In this document: positions 55,451-64,000 of the stretch, in pieces
How positions within the stretch are numbered: position 1 is the stretch's first letter
Layout of the letters: each line of letters starts with the position of its first letter
Source of the DNA: Selaginella moellendorffii
Taxonomy: Eukaryota > Streptophyta > Lycopodiopsida > Selaginellales > Selaginellaceae
Direction: 5' to 3'
Assembly: GCF_000143415.4 (NCBI RefSeq)
Contig: NW_003314262.1
Span: forward strand, 1,229,960 to 1,293,959
Length of the DNA stretch: 64,000 nt
The notes under the pieces: model-generated
Told to the model about the DNA's origin: nothing
The model's input: only the letters and a program-made list of their open reading frames with translations
Databases searched by the model: none
Program-made: the position numbers and the translations under genes

Positions 55451-55765
55451 ATGAATATACAAGTCATTCAAGGTAGCGAAACCTTGCAATGCGAATTAAG
55501 CTGAGTCTATTCTACCTAGTATCTGGTTTAGGGCATTCTATCTAGTTTATTGGAACTTGTGCAATAAGGAGTTTAAATATGACAAAATGAAATTTATTGC
55601 CATTGAAAGAGTAATGGGACTTAGCATAGAGGTGGATGAAGTCCTCTTTTGCTTCATTGATATATCACTTAATTGTTATTTATCTTCATAGGAGCGACCT
55701 CAGTGGGTGAAGAAGTACCAAATGCAAAGGAACTCTTGGTTGGGAGGTCTTAGACCTCCTTAGCA
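55451..55765 (-). repeat. Second partial copy of the long-form 3' region
   Basis: Matches about 54505-54990 in the same orientation, with the stretch equivalent to 54531-54713 deleted. It ends at GGTTGGGAGGTCTT. A tandem, internally deleted duplicate of the array edge. Confidence 0.75.
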
Positions 55766-55769
55766 AGTT

Positions 55770-56715
55770 ATGAAAAAAGCTAATGGGAATGGCACTTGCA
55801 GGTCGAACAGGCAAGCAGTTGACGAGTTTATGGCCTGGTATATGAAGATGCACGAGCTAGATATGTACCAGAGCATACGTGAGAACAAGGAGTTAAGTGC
55901 ACATTCTCAGTTATTTGAGTTTGAAAAGAATGACATTCAGGCAAGTCTTTAATTGGTTTCTTTATTTATATTTATCTATTTATGGTTTTTCAAATGGAAA
56001 AATGATGCACTCCCTGAAAATTTCGAAGAGTAGATGGATGTTGCAACATGTGGAGCAGGCTCATGTGTGACATTAGCGATTTTGAAGTGTAGTACTGTCC
56101 TTTCTGGCTGGATTTCCTTCCCGGTGGCTGTCCGGAATGGGCTACAAGATACACAAGGATTATCGGTGAGAGCTATTGTGGAAGAAGTGAGGAAGCTCCA
56201 GGTGAAGATGGATATCAAGTCAGCAAGATCGGCCACCAAGGGCAGCAAGGGCCAGGCTTTTTCTTCAGCCCCATCACCAGATTGGAAGAAGGTGATATGT
56301 TGAGGATGCTGATGCCAGAGAAACGGGAGTTTGGAAATCATCCATGCAGATTCAGGAAACCTTGCAGTCCAATAGTACTTCAAAGCTGGGAGACCTTTTC
56401 CACCAGGACTGAAGGAGCTTGAGGATTGGAAGTCTCTACCGAAATGTGTCCAGGGAGCTGTTGATCTTCTCATCATCGATTCGCCTACTAGATGTGTTGC
56501 TGGTTGATCAGTATACGGAGCTCTCGGATGCTTTACTGAAGAACTTGGTGAACCCTGCTTTCGGGATACTAGACAGAGCTGGCTACGTGGTGGATTTGCC
56601 GGCTTTGAATAACACTGCAGAAACTTGCAAGCTGAAGTTCCTGTACGTGCACACGTCCTGGGGATACTGTATTTTTAGAAAGGTTATTCTGAGTTACGTG
56701 GCGACCAGCACAAAT
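55770..56715 (+). pseudogene. Unrecognised decayed coding relic
   Basis: Patches of apparently coding sequence: VDEFMAWYMKMHELDMYQSI and HSQLFEFEKNDIQ at 55815-55940, then ENFEE-stop-MDVATCGAGSCV near 56010-56060, WISFPVAVRNGLQDTQGLSV to 56180, and further pieces in changing frames. A GC donor (CAG|GCAAGT at 55940) may end the first exon. No family recognised. Stops and frame changes suggest a pseudogene. Confidence 0.3.
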
Positions 56716-56716
56716 C

Positions 56717-56806
56717 GTTGATGTGGCAGGACTCGCTAACGTGGTGGGACTCGCTGATATGGCAGGACACGCTGATGTGGCGGGACTCACTGACACGGCA
56801 GGACTC
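56717..56806 (+). repeat. 18-bp minisatellite, five copies
   Basis: Five tandem diverged copies of GCTGATGTGGCAGGACTC; a single further copy occurs near 56869-56886. No coding assignment. Confidence 0.75.
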
Positions 56807-57527
56807 GAGAGCAGAGGCTCTAAGAGGTAAAACAAACTCTGTGTTGAGTTAAGCAGCGGCCAACACAAATCGCTGATGTGCCAGGACTCCTGGAAAGGTA
56901 ACTCATCCTTTCGAAATTGGTACTTTTTAATGTTCCTTTTTTCAGGAAAGCATCGTTGCCATGTGTATTTTCGGTTCCCCCTACTCCAAGGTTGCAAAGA
57001 ACAAGGAGATCCTGAACACATGCTACATTCCTTGACGAGCCAGAAGATTTCCAGTTCCCATGGTATACTATTGTTTGTTAGCAGATAGCAGCGAAAATAG
57101 TTGAAGAGTTCAAAGTTTACGAGAGACAAATTTGCTCACGTCACTGTATAACAATGCATTCATTGACGATGAGGCACTGACTGGTGGAAACAAGTCTTCA
57201 TGAAACAAATTGAGAAGAGTTATGTTTATGTTTAGTTTGATATATATATAAATATAATTATAAATATCTATACATATAAAGAGATAAGGCTCGCCGGCCG
57301 TTGGATTCCAGGCCCGGGCCAGGGTCGGTAGCCATGGTTGTGTGAGAAATTTTTCTGATGTTTGCTCCCGGCCAATGGGAGGCGGCCAAGCTGCGTGGGG
57401 CGGGAGAAGAAGCAACGACACGTGTCACATGCAAGTGTTTTTCGTATCATCATCCAAACTTTTTTTGTTGAGATCTTTTAAATTTTTCCTGCACAAATCG
57501 CCCCGTCGCTCCCGATGTGGAGCGCCA
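56807..57527. other. Non-coding stretch with AT-rich microsatellite
   Basis: No gene recognised. 57240-57280 is an ATATAT/AAATAT-rich simple sequence. Confidence 0.4.
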
Positions 57528-57850
57528 CTGCTTTAGGGAAAGGGCAAGAGAGGGATGTGGTCGAGTAAATGCCCAGTGAAGCTGTGGCTCTCGGATCTCC
57601 CAGGCAGAGATCTTCCACTCTCTCCCGCTCAATCGCCACAGCATTCCCCACAGGAACAGGCACCAGCAGCAGATCCGGAGCTACAGTCTCGCCACCGTCA
57701 CTCCCGGCATGGAGGATCTCCACCGCTGCTTTAGGGAAAGGGTGTAGCTCTAGAGGAGAGCAAGTAAATGGCCAGTGAAGCTGCGGCTCCCAGTCCCCAC
57801 GGAAACAGGTGCCAGAGCAGATCTGGACCCACGGGCTCTAGATCCAACAG
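57528..57850 (+). repeat. Imperfect tandem duplication, period about 198 bp
   Basis: CTGCTTTAGGGAAAGGG starts at 57528 and again at 57726. Flanking similarities (CCGTCGCTCCC/CCGTCACTCCC before; AAATGCCCAGTGAAGCTG/AAATGGCCAGTGAAGCTG after) show that the copies extend over most of the period. Confidence 0.65.
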
Positions 57851-57918
57851 GTCCAGTGGTCCACCCAGTGGCAGCAGCGGCGCCTCCACCAGCGACGACA
57901 GAGGTGTTGAGAAGAATG

Positions 57919-58026
57919 CCATGGAGGACGTTTTCTCTCTTTGTTATGGAGGGATGGACGAGGGGGGTGGTGCGATGACACTCGGTGGTTTTCAGCCTCC
58001 AAAAGACATGGTTTTTACATTGTCTT
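57919..58026 (+). pseudogene. Aspartyl protease fragment (pepsin-like, plant type)
   Basis: VFSLCYGGMDEGGGAMTLGG followed by PPKDMVFT is characteristic of the segment after the first catalytic half of plant A1 aspartyl proteases. Neither the DTG nor the DSG active-site region is visible nearby, and the frame stops at TGA 58026. An isolated exon-sized relic. Confidence 0.6.
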
Positions 58027-58029
58027 GAT

Positions 58030-58927
58030 CATACTTTCAAGGACATTCTTCTTCACATTCCTCTTAAGCTTGGAAAGAACCAACACATCCATGAGCTGTC
58101 TACTCTGGTGAATGCCACTGGCCCCGACCAATATTTCATTGCCCCTTTGGCATTACGAGCCTCAATCAATGTAGTTACTCTTGAAGTGGAACATGAGTAA
58201 GTTAAAGAATGTTGAGATACCGGATCGGACCATCAGTGACGGTCACATTTACCAAGGAACTCTAGCTTTAGAAGCTTTATTTTTATTTATGCCTAGGGGT
58301 ATATTTTGTTCCAAATATTTAAATTTTCAAGAATTAATTTTTGTAATCAATCTAACATTTTCTAGGCCAATATTTGTTTTTTTGATACAATTCCAATTTA
58401 GTTTTTAATATATTAAAAAATCAAAACAGTATTTTGCTACCTACACAGGTTTGGATTTTATCTTTGACTATATTCTTTCTGTCAGTGATCGATTGACCTT
58501 ATGCGCAGTAGCTTCATGCAAGCGATGTTGCAAACTTCATCGAGAGCAAGCTTCATGGCATTCCTCCAGTGCTTAATTATTAATTATAAATATATAAACA
58601 TATATGGACACAATTAGCCGCACCAGAATATTCTTTGTATGGAAAAGAATATTATGTACCGATTAGAATTCCCCATACGCTCGGCAAACTGCACTCGAGG
58701 AGGAAGATAGCAACATAGCTTGACCCACTCTTCGTGACAACATTCCTCAGTGTGTAACAAAACATAGAGTTGACTATTTTCATAGAATAGGTTCTACTTA
58801 ATGTTTTTTGCAAACATTTTGTTAATTATATGTTAAATACTAACTCACGTCGCTTAACTTCACCGACAATGTCTCCCTTTACTCTGCTTCTGCTTCAATT
58901 GATTCATTCCCAGTTGCAAGAGTTTCA
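58030..58927. other. AT-rich region without recognised gene
   Basis: Short open frames only (57985-58200, 58181-58408), matching no family I recognise. Probably the upstream region of the DUF1218 gene in its last few hundred bases. Confidence 0.4.
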
Positions 58928-59613
58928 ATGAGGTTATCTCTTTATCCCGCTGCTGCATTTACATTAGCGTTGGATCTCCTCGCGTTCGGCCTTTCAGTCG
59001 GTTCTTCGTCCACAAGTTATCATGTAAGCCGCCTTCACTTCGCCCTTGAATTCACGTTTTCTGGCTGTAGGAAACCATTCAAGACGAGATTTCATCTGAT
59101 CACACCAGAATCAGATGCACTCCCAAGAGAGGAGAGGTAGCAAGCGGCTTAGCTATCAGAGCTGCCGTGTGTTTGCTTCTCGGCCAAATTACCGCCACAG
59201 ACACCACAAAATGCACTTGCTGTTCTTCGTCGCTTCATCGACGCGGATGCAAGATCCCTGCAATTATCCTCCTCACTCTTTCCTGGTATTTTCAGCAAAA
59301 AAATAAATAAATAAATCATTTATTTAAAAGATCAACTTATGTGGTAATGGCAGGATCTCTTTCGTGATCGCTGAACTCCTTGAACACGGCGGCCAGCCTC
59401 AGCAGTTATCAAGTGGAAAGGTTTGAAGAATCTGGTTGCAGCACTGTTCTGCAAGGCGTGAGTGTTGTGGGTGGTGCTTTTACACTCGTCACTTTGCTGC
59501 TCAGCATTGCCTACTTGTCCGTCTGCATGAGCGGCATGAAGAAACCGAAGAAGAAGACGAGCACCGACGAAACAAGCCGGATTGTTGATATGGAAGTCGC
59601 AAAACCAGTTTAG
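58928..59613 (+). CDS. DUF1218 membrane protein (modifying-wall-lignin-like), 3 exons, one frameshift
   Basis: Exons 58928-59023, 59071-59285 and 59354-59613, with GT-AG introns of 47 and 68 bp. Residues 1-32 form a first hydrophobic segment (YPAAAFTLALDLLAFGLSVG). Exon 2 has the family's CTPKRGEVASGLAIRAAVCL helix, TKCTCC and IPAIILLTLSW. Exon 3 has ISFVIAELL, GCSTVLQGVSVVGGAFTLVT and a Lys-rich cytosolic tail. This matches the four-helix DUF1218 layout with conserved Cys. One extra base near 59375-59380 shifts exon 3; unshifted, it stops soon after at TGA 59420. It may be a sequence error or a recent lesion. The family in Arabidopsis affects lignin in cell walls; the role here is inferred. 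Confidence 0.7.
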
Positions 59614-59646
59614 ATAGAAGCTGTAGGCTAGCGCTGTATAAGATCG

Positions 59647-61611
59647 ATGATTCAGTTGACAGAGATGTGTGTTTCTAGCACCACCATCAGCCCAGCTCTG
59701 GACGTCTCGCTGCTGAAATCCTGCGCTCTTACCAGAAACTTAGCCAGAGGGAAACAACTTCACAGAGAGATCCATGCGTCCTGGCAAACAAACAACACAG
59801 TCCTCTGCAATCTGCTCGTTCAGATGTACGGGAAATGCGGGAGTTTGCCTGATGCTCGCGAAGTGTTTGATAGTGTTAAACAGCCTAATGCGTTCACTTG
59901 GAACATCATGATCCGTGCATATACAGAGAATGGTCAATTGCTGCAAGCGAGGATTTTGTTCGATAAGATGCCGATCAAGAATGTGGTTTCCTGGACGACA
60001 ATGCTGGAAGCCTACGGAAGAACTGGTGGTCTTGGATCTGCTTGATTCGATGCCTGATCGTGATCTAGTCGTCTGGAACGTGATGATGGAAGTGTTTGCG
60101 CAGAATGGTCCTCTACTGCAGGGTAGAAGCTTGTTTGAGAGCATAAAGATGTGGCTTCCTGGACGACGATGATCACTGCCTACTCGCAGATGGGTGATTT
60201 AGACTCAGCAAAAGATTTCTTCGATCGGATGCCGTATCGAAGCGTCGTTTCCTGGAGCGCGATGCTCACGGCGTACGCTCGCAACGGCAAAGTCGAGGAT
60301 TCGAGGAAGGTTTTTGAAGGAATGCCTGAGAGGAATGTTCTGGCCTGGACAGCCATGTTGGCTGCGTATTCAGTACGGACATTTGGACGAAGCGAAGAAG
60401 GTTTTCGAGTTGATGCCCGAGAAAGACGTCGTCTCTTGGAATGTGATGATATCTGGTTACGCTCACACGAAGCATTTTCGCGAGGCCGAGACATTGTTCG
60501 AAGAGATGCCGAGGAGAGACCTGGTTTCGTGGTCGCTGATGATCTCCGCGTATGCTCAAAACCGCTCGAGCAAAGGAATGCCTCAGCAGAATCTCATCGC
60601 CAGGAACACGATCGTAGCTGCGTACGCTTCGGAGGGCGATTTGGGACTTGCGAGGACGGTGTTCGATGCGATGCCGGAGAAGAATGTCGTATCGTGGACG
60701 ACGATCGTTAGAGCGTATGCGCAAAACGGTCATTTACGTGAGGCAAGGGTGTTGTTTGAAAAGATGCCTGAGAGGATGTCGTGACCTGGAACTCAATGGT
60801 CACAGCCTATGCTCAGAACAGACTGGTTGATCAAGCTGTGGATGTCTTGAATCAGATGCCTTGCAGAGATGTGGTTTCCTGGAACGTTACGATTCCGGCG
60901 TATTCGCACAACGGGCATAATCAGCAGGCCATCGCGTTGTTTCGAAAGATGGATCTTGAAGGCTTGCAACCCAACGAGATCACCTTCGTTACGATCTTCG
61001 ACGCCTGTGCAACGGTCTCGTTGCTCAGAGTCGGGAAGTCTGGATTCAGCGCGTTGGAGCCGGTTTCGACGTCGATCCTGACAATGTATGGGAAGTGCGG
61101 GAGTCTGGAGGAGGCTCGTCGGATCTTCGATGCGATGCCTGAAAGACGCACTGTGTCTTGGAGTGCGACGGTATCTGCATATGCACAGAGTGGTCATGGC
61201 CTGCTAGCTCTGGATCTCTTCAAGGAGATGGGTTTGGATGGAGTTGAACCGGATGGAATCACCTTCATCGCGGTGCTTTCGTCTTGCTGTCACTGTGGGG
61301 AGCTGAAAGACGGGTGGACGTATTATGTGAGCTTGAGAAACGACTATGGTGTTGATCCCATGGCTGAGCATTACATCTGCATCGCCGATCATCTGGGAAG
61401 AGCAGGAAGGCTGGCTGAAGCTCAGGATTTGATTCACAACATGCCCTTGCATCCTAGTCCCGTTGCTTGGACTCAGCTTCTTAGCGCATACAAGATTCAT
61501 GGGAATAACCAAACGAAGCTGAATGCAGATGAGCTTGCTCAACAAGTGCAGAAGTTGGATGAAACGAACTCGTTCTGTTACGTGCTGCTCTCAAACACAT
61601 ACGAATCTTGA
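59647..61611 (+). pseudogene. PPR protein (PLS type) with four frameshifts
   Basis: Starts 34 bp after the DUF1218 stop. A run of PPR repeats continues across three frames: LLVQMYGKCGSLPDAREVFD, VVSWTTMLEAYGRTGG, VVWNVMMEVFAQNG, ASWTTMITAYSQMGDLDSA, HLDEAKKVFELMPEKDVVSW, and a late block HGLLALDLFKEMGLDGVEPD. The frame changes near 60043, 60144, 60370 and 60778. One repeat near 60560 is shortened (QNRSSKGMPQQN). The C-terminus has the start of an E-type domain but stops at YVLLSNTYES; no DYW domain is present. PPR proteins bind organelle RNA; this copy looks inactive. Confidence 0.85.
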
Positions 61612-62064
61612 TTTGAAATAGGTTTTCAACATTTCAGTGAGAACTATAGTGGGAAATTTTCAAACTTATTTCCCGGATGACATGAGTTGATCAAGATAAG
61701 TCCTCTCAGATTTTCAGGACAAATGACATTAACACTAGGATTACAAACTCTTAAATATATTATTTTGCTTTCCAAAATAAAATATTTAAAATTTTGTAAT
61801 CTTACATCTGTCTATAGCTAACATTCTTAAAGTTAACAAGTTTTCCTATCATTCATTCCTTCGTTCAATCCATTCATTCATTTATTCATTCATTCATTCA
61901 TTCATCACACAAACACTAGAGAGTAATAGCTATATGTTAATGGTTATGTTAGCGTTTTCTTCAGGTGTCATTCATCCATCAATCACAAAGATTTGAGTTT
62001 GTTTGTTGTTAAAATTTAAGTTTATAATCTTACATATACTGCAGTCATGACTTCCACAATTCAT
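61612..62064. other. Non-coding AT-rich region
   Basis: No gene recognised. Contains the ATTC microsatellite described separately. Confidence 0.5.
61850..61906 (+). repeat. (ATTC)n microsatellite
   Basis: Imperfect run of CATT/ATTC tetranucleotides, about 14 units with a few substitutions. Confidence 0.8.
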
Positions 62065-62250
62065 GCTGCAATCAAGCAGGACCTCCAGGCACTTCATGGC
62101 ACACTGACAGAGGACACACCCACAACCAAGTTATGGACATCCCTCTATCATGTAAGCATTTGTTAAATTTTGATTTTGTGCAGATTTGAAAATACTTGAT
62201 CGGGGTCTGGATGGCTTGTGTGCAGGGTGGGTAAGTGGCGCTGCTGCTGG
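62065..62250 (+). repeat. Copy of the 3826-4030 segment
   Basis: GCTGCAATCAAGCAGGACCTCCAGGCAC onward matches the left flank through GGCGCTGCTGCTGG, with small deletions. It is joined directly to the BRWD fragment that follows. Confidence 0.8.
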
Positions 62251-62490
62251 GGTAAGAGATCCAACGAGCTTGCCTTGAATTATGTTTGAATTGAAACTGA
62301 TCGCAGGCACATCAACACTAGCTTGACGACGATGGAAGGGTGAGAACTCCGAGCGTTCTGCGAGATCACCGAACTGGAGTACATTCTCGAACCGGGCCGG
62401 CTCACTCTCGAGTTTATGGACGTGTACAGGATTCGCGGCAGCATTGACTTGCCGGAGCTGACAGACTTCGCAGACTATATAGTGACTACG
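62251..62490 (+). pseudogene. BRWD-like gene fragment (intron plus part of the next exon)
   Basis: Matches 2231-2525: the GTAAGAGATCCAACGAGCTTG intron is retained, then the exon with gaps. It reads EFCEITELEYILE, then YRIRGSIDLPELTDFADYIV. Intron retention shows a DNA-level duplication. It lacks the 5-bp loss seen at 2385-2392 in the main gene. Confidence 0.8.
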
Positions 62491-62987
62491 AGATCTTCAC
62501 GAGCACACCTTTTGTCCCGAGTTGGGAGGATCTTTTTATACCATTCTTTCTAGAGCTCCCATGATACTCCCTCGGAGCCAAACAAATAAAGAAATTAAAG
62601 GTACCTCTTTGGAAAAGTGGCGATTCTACGTAACACCAAGAAAAAATCACGGGTGCAGTGATCGGATCGGAGCTCTTGCTCTCGAAGCTGAGCCAGAGGT
62701 TCTCGTTTTCAAGTCGAGGGTTGACCACTGCTGGGTTTTAGTTTTTGCTCCACGCACGCAACGCTTTCTCCACTTTGCAGGGCTTGGAGAGGCCAAATAA
62801 AGGAATAGAGAAGAAAGAAACTCACTGTGAATCCAAGATATCACAGCTGTTCCTCCGTGTTTTATGTGGCTGCTTTCCTGTGGAGCTCCAACACATGTAA
62901 GTCAGTCAGTGTAGCGCAGCTCTGGAAGAAAAGTGTTGATAGATTTTTCCATTTGCAGCGAAGAGAGCTGCCAAGGATCGAGTGAGG
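62491..62987. other. No gene recognised
   Basis: Open frames of up to 92 codons but no family or repeated segment identified. Confidence 0.4.
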
Positions 62988-63282
62988 AGATGGAGGGCCA
63001 TCCTTCTCCTCTTCCTCCCCCTCCTCCTCTTGTCATCGAGGCCGCGTGAGCTCCTCTTCGATCCGGAAGCCGACGGTGATCACCCTAGCACCAGAAATCC
63101 CCCGCCAAGAACAAGAGGACGAAATCCCTGGATTGATCCGCTGCTCCTACTCTGGCCACAAAACCTCGCGGAGCCACCACGCCGGCGCCAAGATCCACAG
63201 CTCCTCGCGAAATCACGACGACAAGATCAAGATTCCCGAGAATGTGCCCGCGGAGGAAGATATCCAGCATAGTTGCAGCTAG
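62988..63282 (+). CDS. Hypothetical protein, Pro-rich start, possibly frameshifted
   Basis: ATG 62990 reads MEGHPSPLPPPPPLVIEAA then stops. One base over, the frame continues from 63046 (SSSIRKPTVITLAPEIPRQE through ENVPAEEDIQHSCS). The start is shared with 3373-3432. A small unseen intron or a frameshift would join the parts. Function unknown. Confidence 0.3.
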
Positions 63283-64000
63283 ACGTGCAAACGTTCAAAC
63301 GCGTCCACGTTTAAACGCCGTTTAAAACGTTTTTTTCAGGACAATCAAACGTTTACATGTTAAAGCCTAAAATGATTAAGAAAACACTAATATTTACTAA
63401 AGACACTTTAATCTAATATTAAGTTTATAAAACCCAACCGAATAACATACTAAAACAAATGAAAGAAGAAGCCGTTTCGCTGTTCTGCTTGTCTCAGCAC
63501 TGGACCAGTTCTCCGTGCTTGCCACCATAGATTCTGCTGGCCCCCCTGAACCCTGTGCGGCTTGCTGCAGCAGATGCCCATCATCGGCATCTGCTGGGTC
63601 TGCTACCTCGAAATCGGAAAAACTGCTGCGAGGTTTTTTAAGGGTTCATGGCAGGAATTGGAGGACGCCGCAAATGCTGGAGCTGGAAGCATGTGATACA
63701 AGCAGAGCGGCACTGGACATGTAAGTATTGTCATGAGATTCACACTGGGGGAGCGGAGCGAGTCCGAGCACATCTTGCTGGAGTTTGGGCAAGAGGTGTG
63801 AAAACGTGCAAGGCAAAATAGTGCAAACGCGTTGGGAGTTTAGAACGGCGTTTTTTAACGCGTTTAAAACGTTACGTTTTTTTAGTTTCATACGTTTTCC
63901 GGCAACTGGCAGCGCCTCCGTGGGAAGAATCCACGCCCGTGGCACAAGAGCAGCATCGATTCCTGCCGCCAATCCGGCTCCCGGGCTGCCATCTCTGTTG
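63283..64000. other. Possible non-autonomous transposon remnant with ACGTTT-rich ends
   Basis: Two blocks, 63286-63338 and 63810-63880, both start GTGCAAACG and run through AAACG/CGTTT palindromes to AAAACGTT and a T-run. Sequence between them is AT-rich, then a short open frame (63515-63724). Subterminal AAACG repeats are seen in some hAT elements, but no clear terminal inverted repeat or target duplication was found. Nothing recognised after 63900. Confidence 0.25.

Noticed and set aside
55976-56476. 166-codon minus-strand open frame
   Set aside because: It opposes the patchy plus-strand coding relic and has no recognisable domain.

Overview
The window looks like plant nuclear DNA, most likely from a lycophyte of the Selaginella type. 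Genes have very short GT-AG introns (about 53 to 100 bp). The recognisable families are plant ones: a BRWD/PHIP-like WD-bromodomain protein, an At5g39450-type F-box protein, a DUF1218 (modifying-wall-lignin-like) membrane protein, a PPR protein and a chromodomain Ty3/gypsy retrotransposon. The species is an inference; nothing in the sequence names it.

Layout. 1-3234 is the 3' half of a BRWD-like gene. 3235-4421 is mostly non-coding and includes fragments that recur near 62-63 kb. 4422-4481 is the first 20 codons of an F-box gene. 4482-8290 holds two forward-strand 'founder' copies (U1, U2) of a roughly 420-residue P-loop ATPase gene. 8291-9144 holds the rest of the same F-box gene on the opposite strand. 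9145-54181 is a head-to-tail, reverse-strand array of 32 shortened copies (R0-R31; unit about 1205, 1237 or 1262 bp). R0 is split by a 5.6-kb LTR retrotransposon (9305-14892, TSD TGGGT). The array ends at 54182-55130 in the truncated 3' part of another long-form copy. 55131-58927 holds relics, a minisatellite and an aspartyl-protease fragment. 58928-59613 is the DUF1218 gene, 59647-61611 a frameshifted PPR gene, and 62065-63050 a scrambled partial duplicate of the left flank.

Main result. The centre of the window is a macrosatellite whose monomer carries a P-loop ATPase ORF (Walker A GPNNSGKS, Walker B FVIDEADRL, ATPase_2/STAND-like). The monomer derives from the long form by a 1,197-bp deletion at a TGTGG microhomology. 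That deletion fused the ATPase core to former 3' non-coding sequence. Most monomers then gained a 32-bp fold-back insertion that moved the start to an internal ATG overlapping an upstream stop (ATGA). Of 32 monomers, 22 keep an uninterrupted ORF of at least 258 codons covering Walker A and B, although two of these (R1, R18) have GKF in Walker A.

Structural history. Inverting 4482 to about 9146 rejoins the F-box reading frame and puts U1 and U2 into the orientation and phase of the array, so one 4.7-kb inversion explains both anomalies. The retrotransposon carries a perfect 15-nt complement between its primer-binding site and the predicted 5' end of its transcript. This is the signature of Tf1/sushi-type self-priming.
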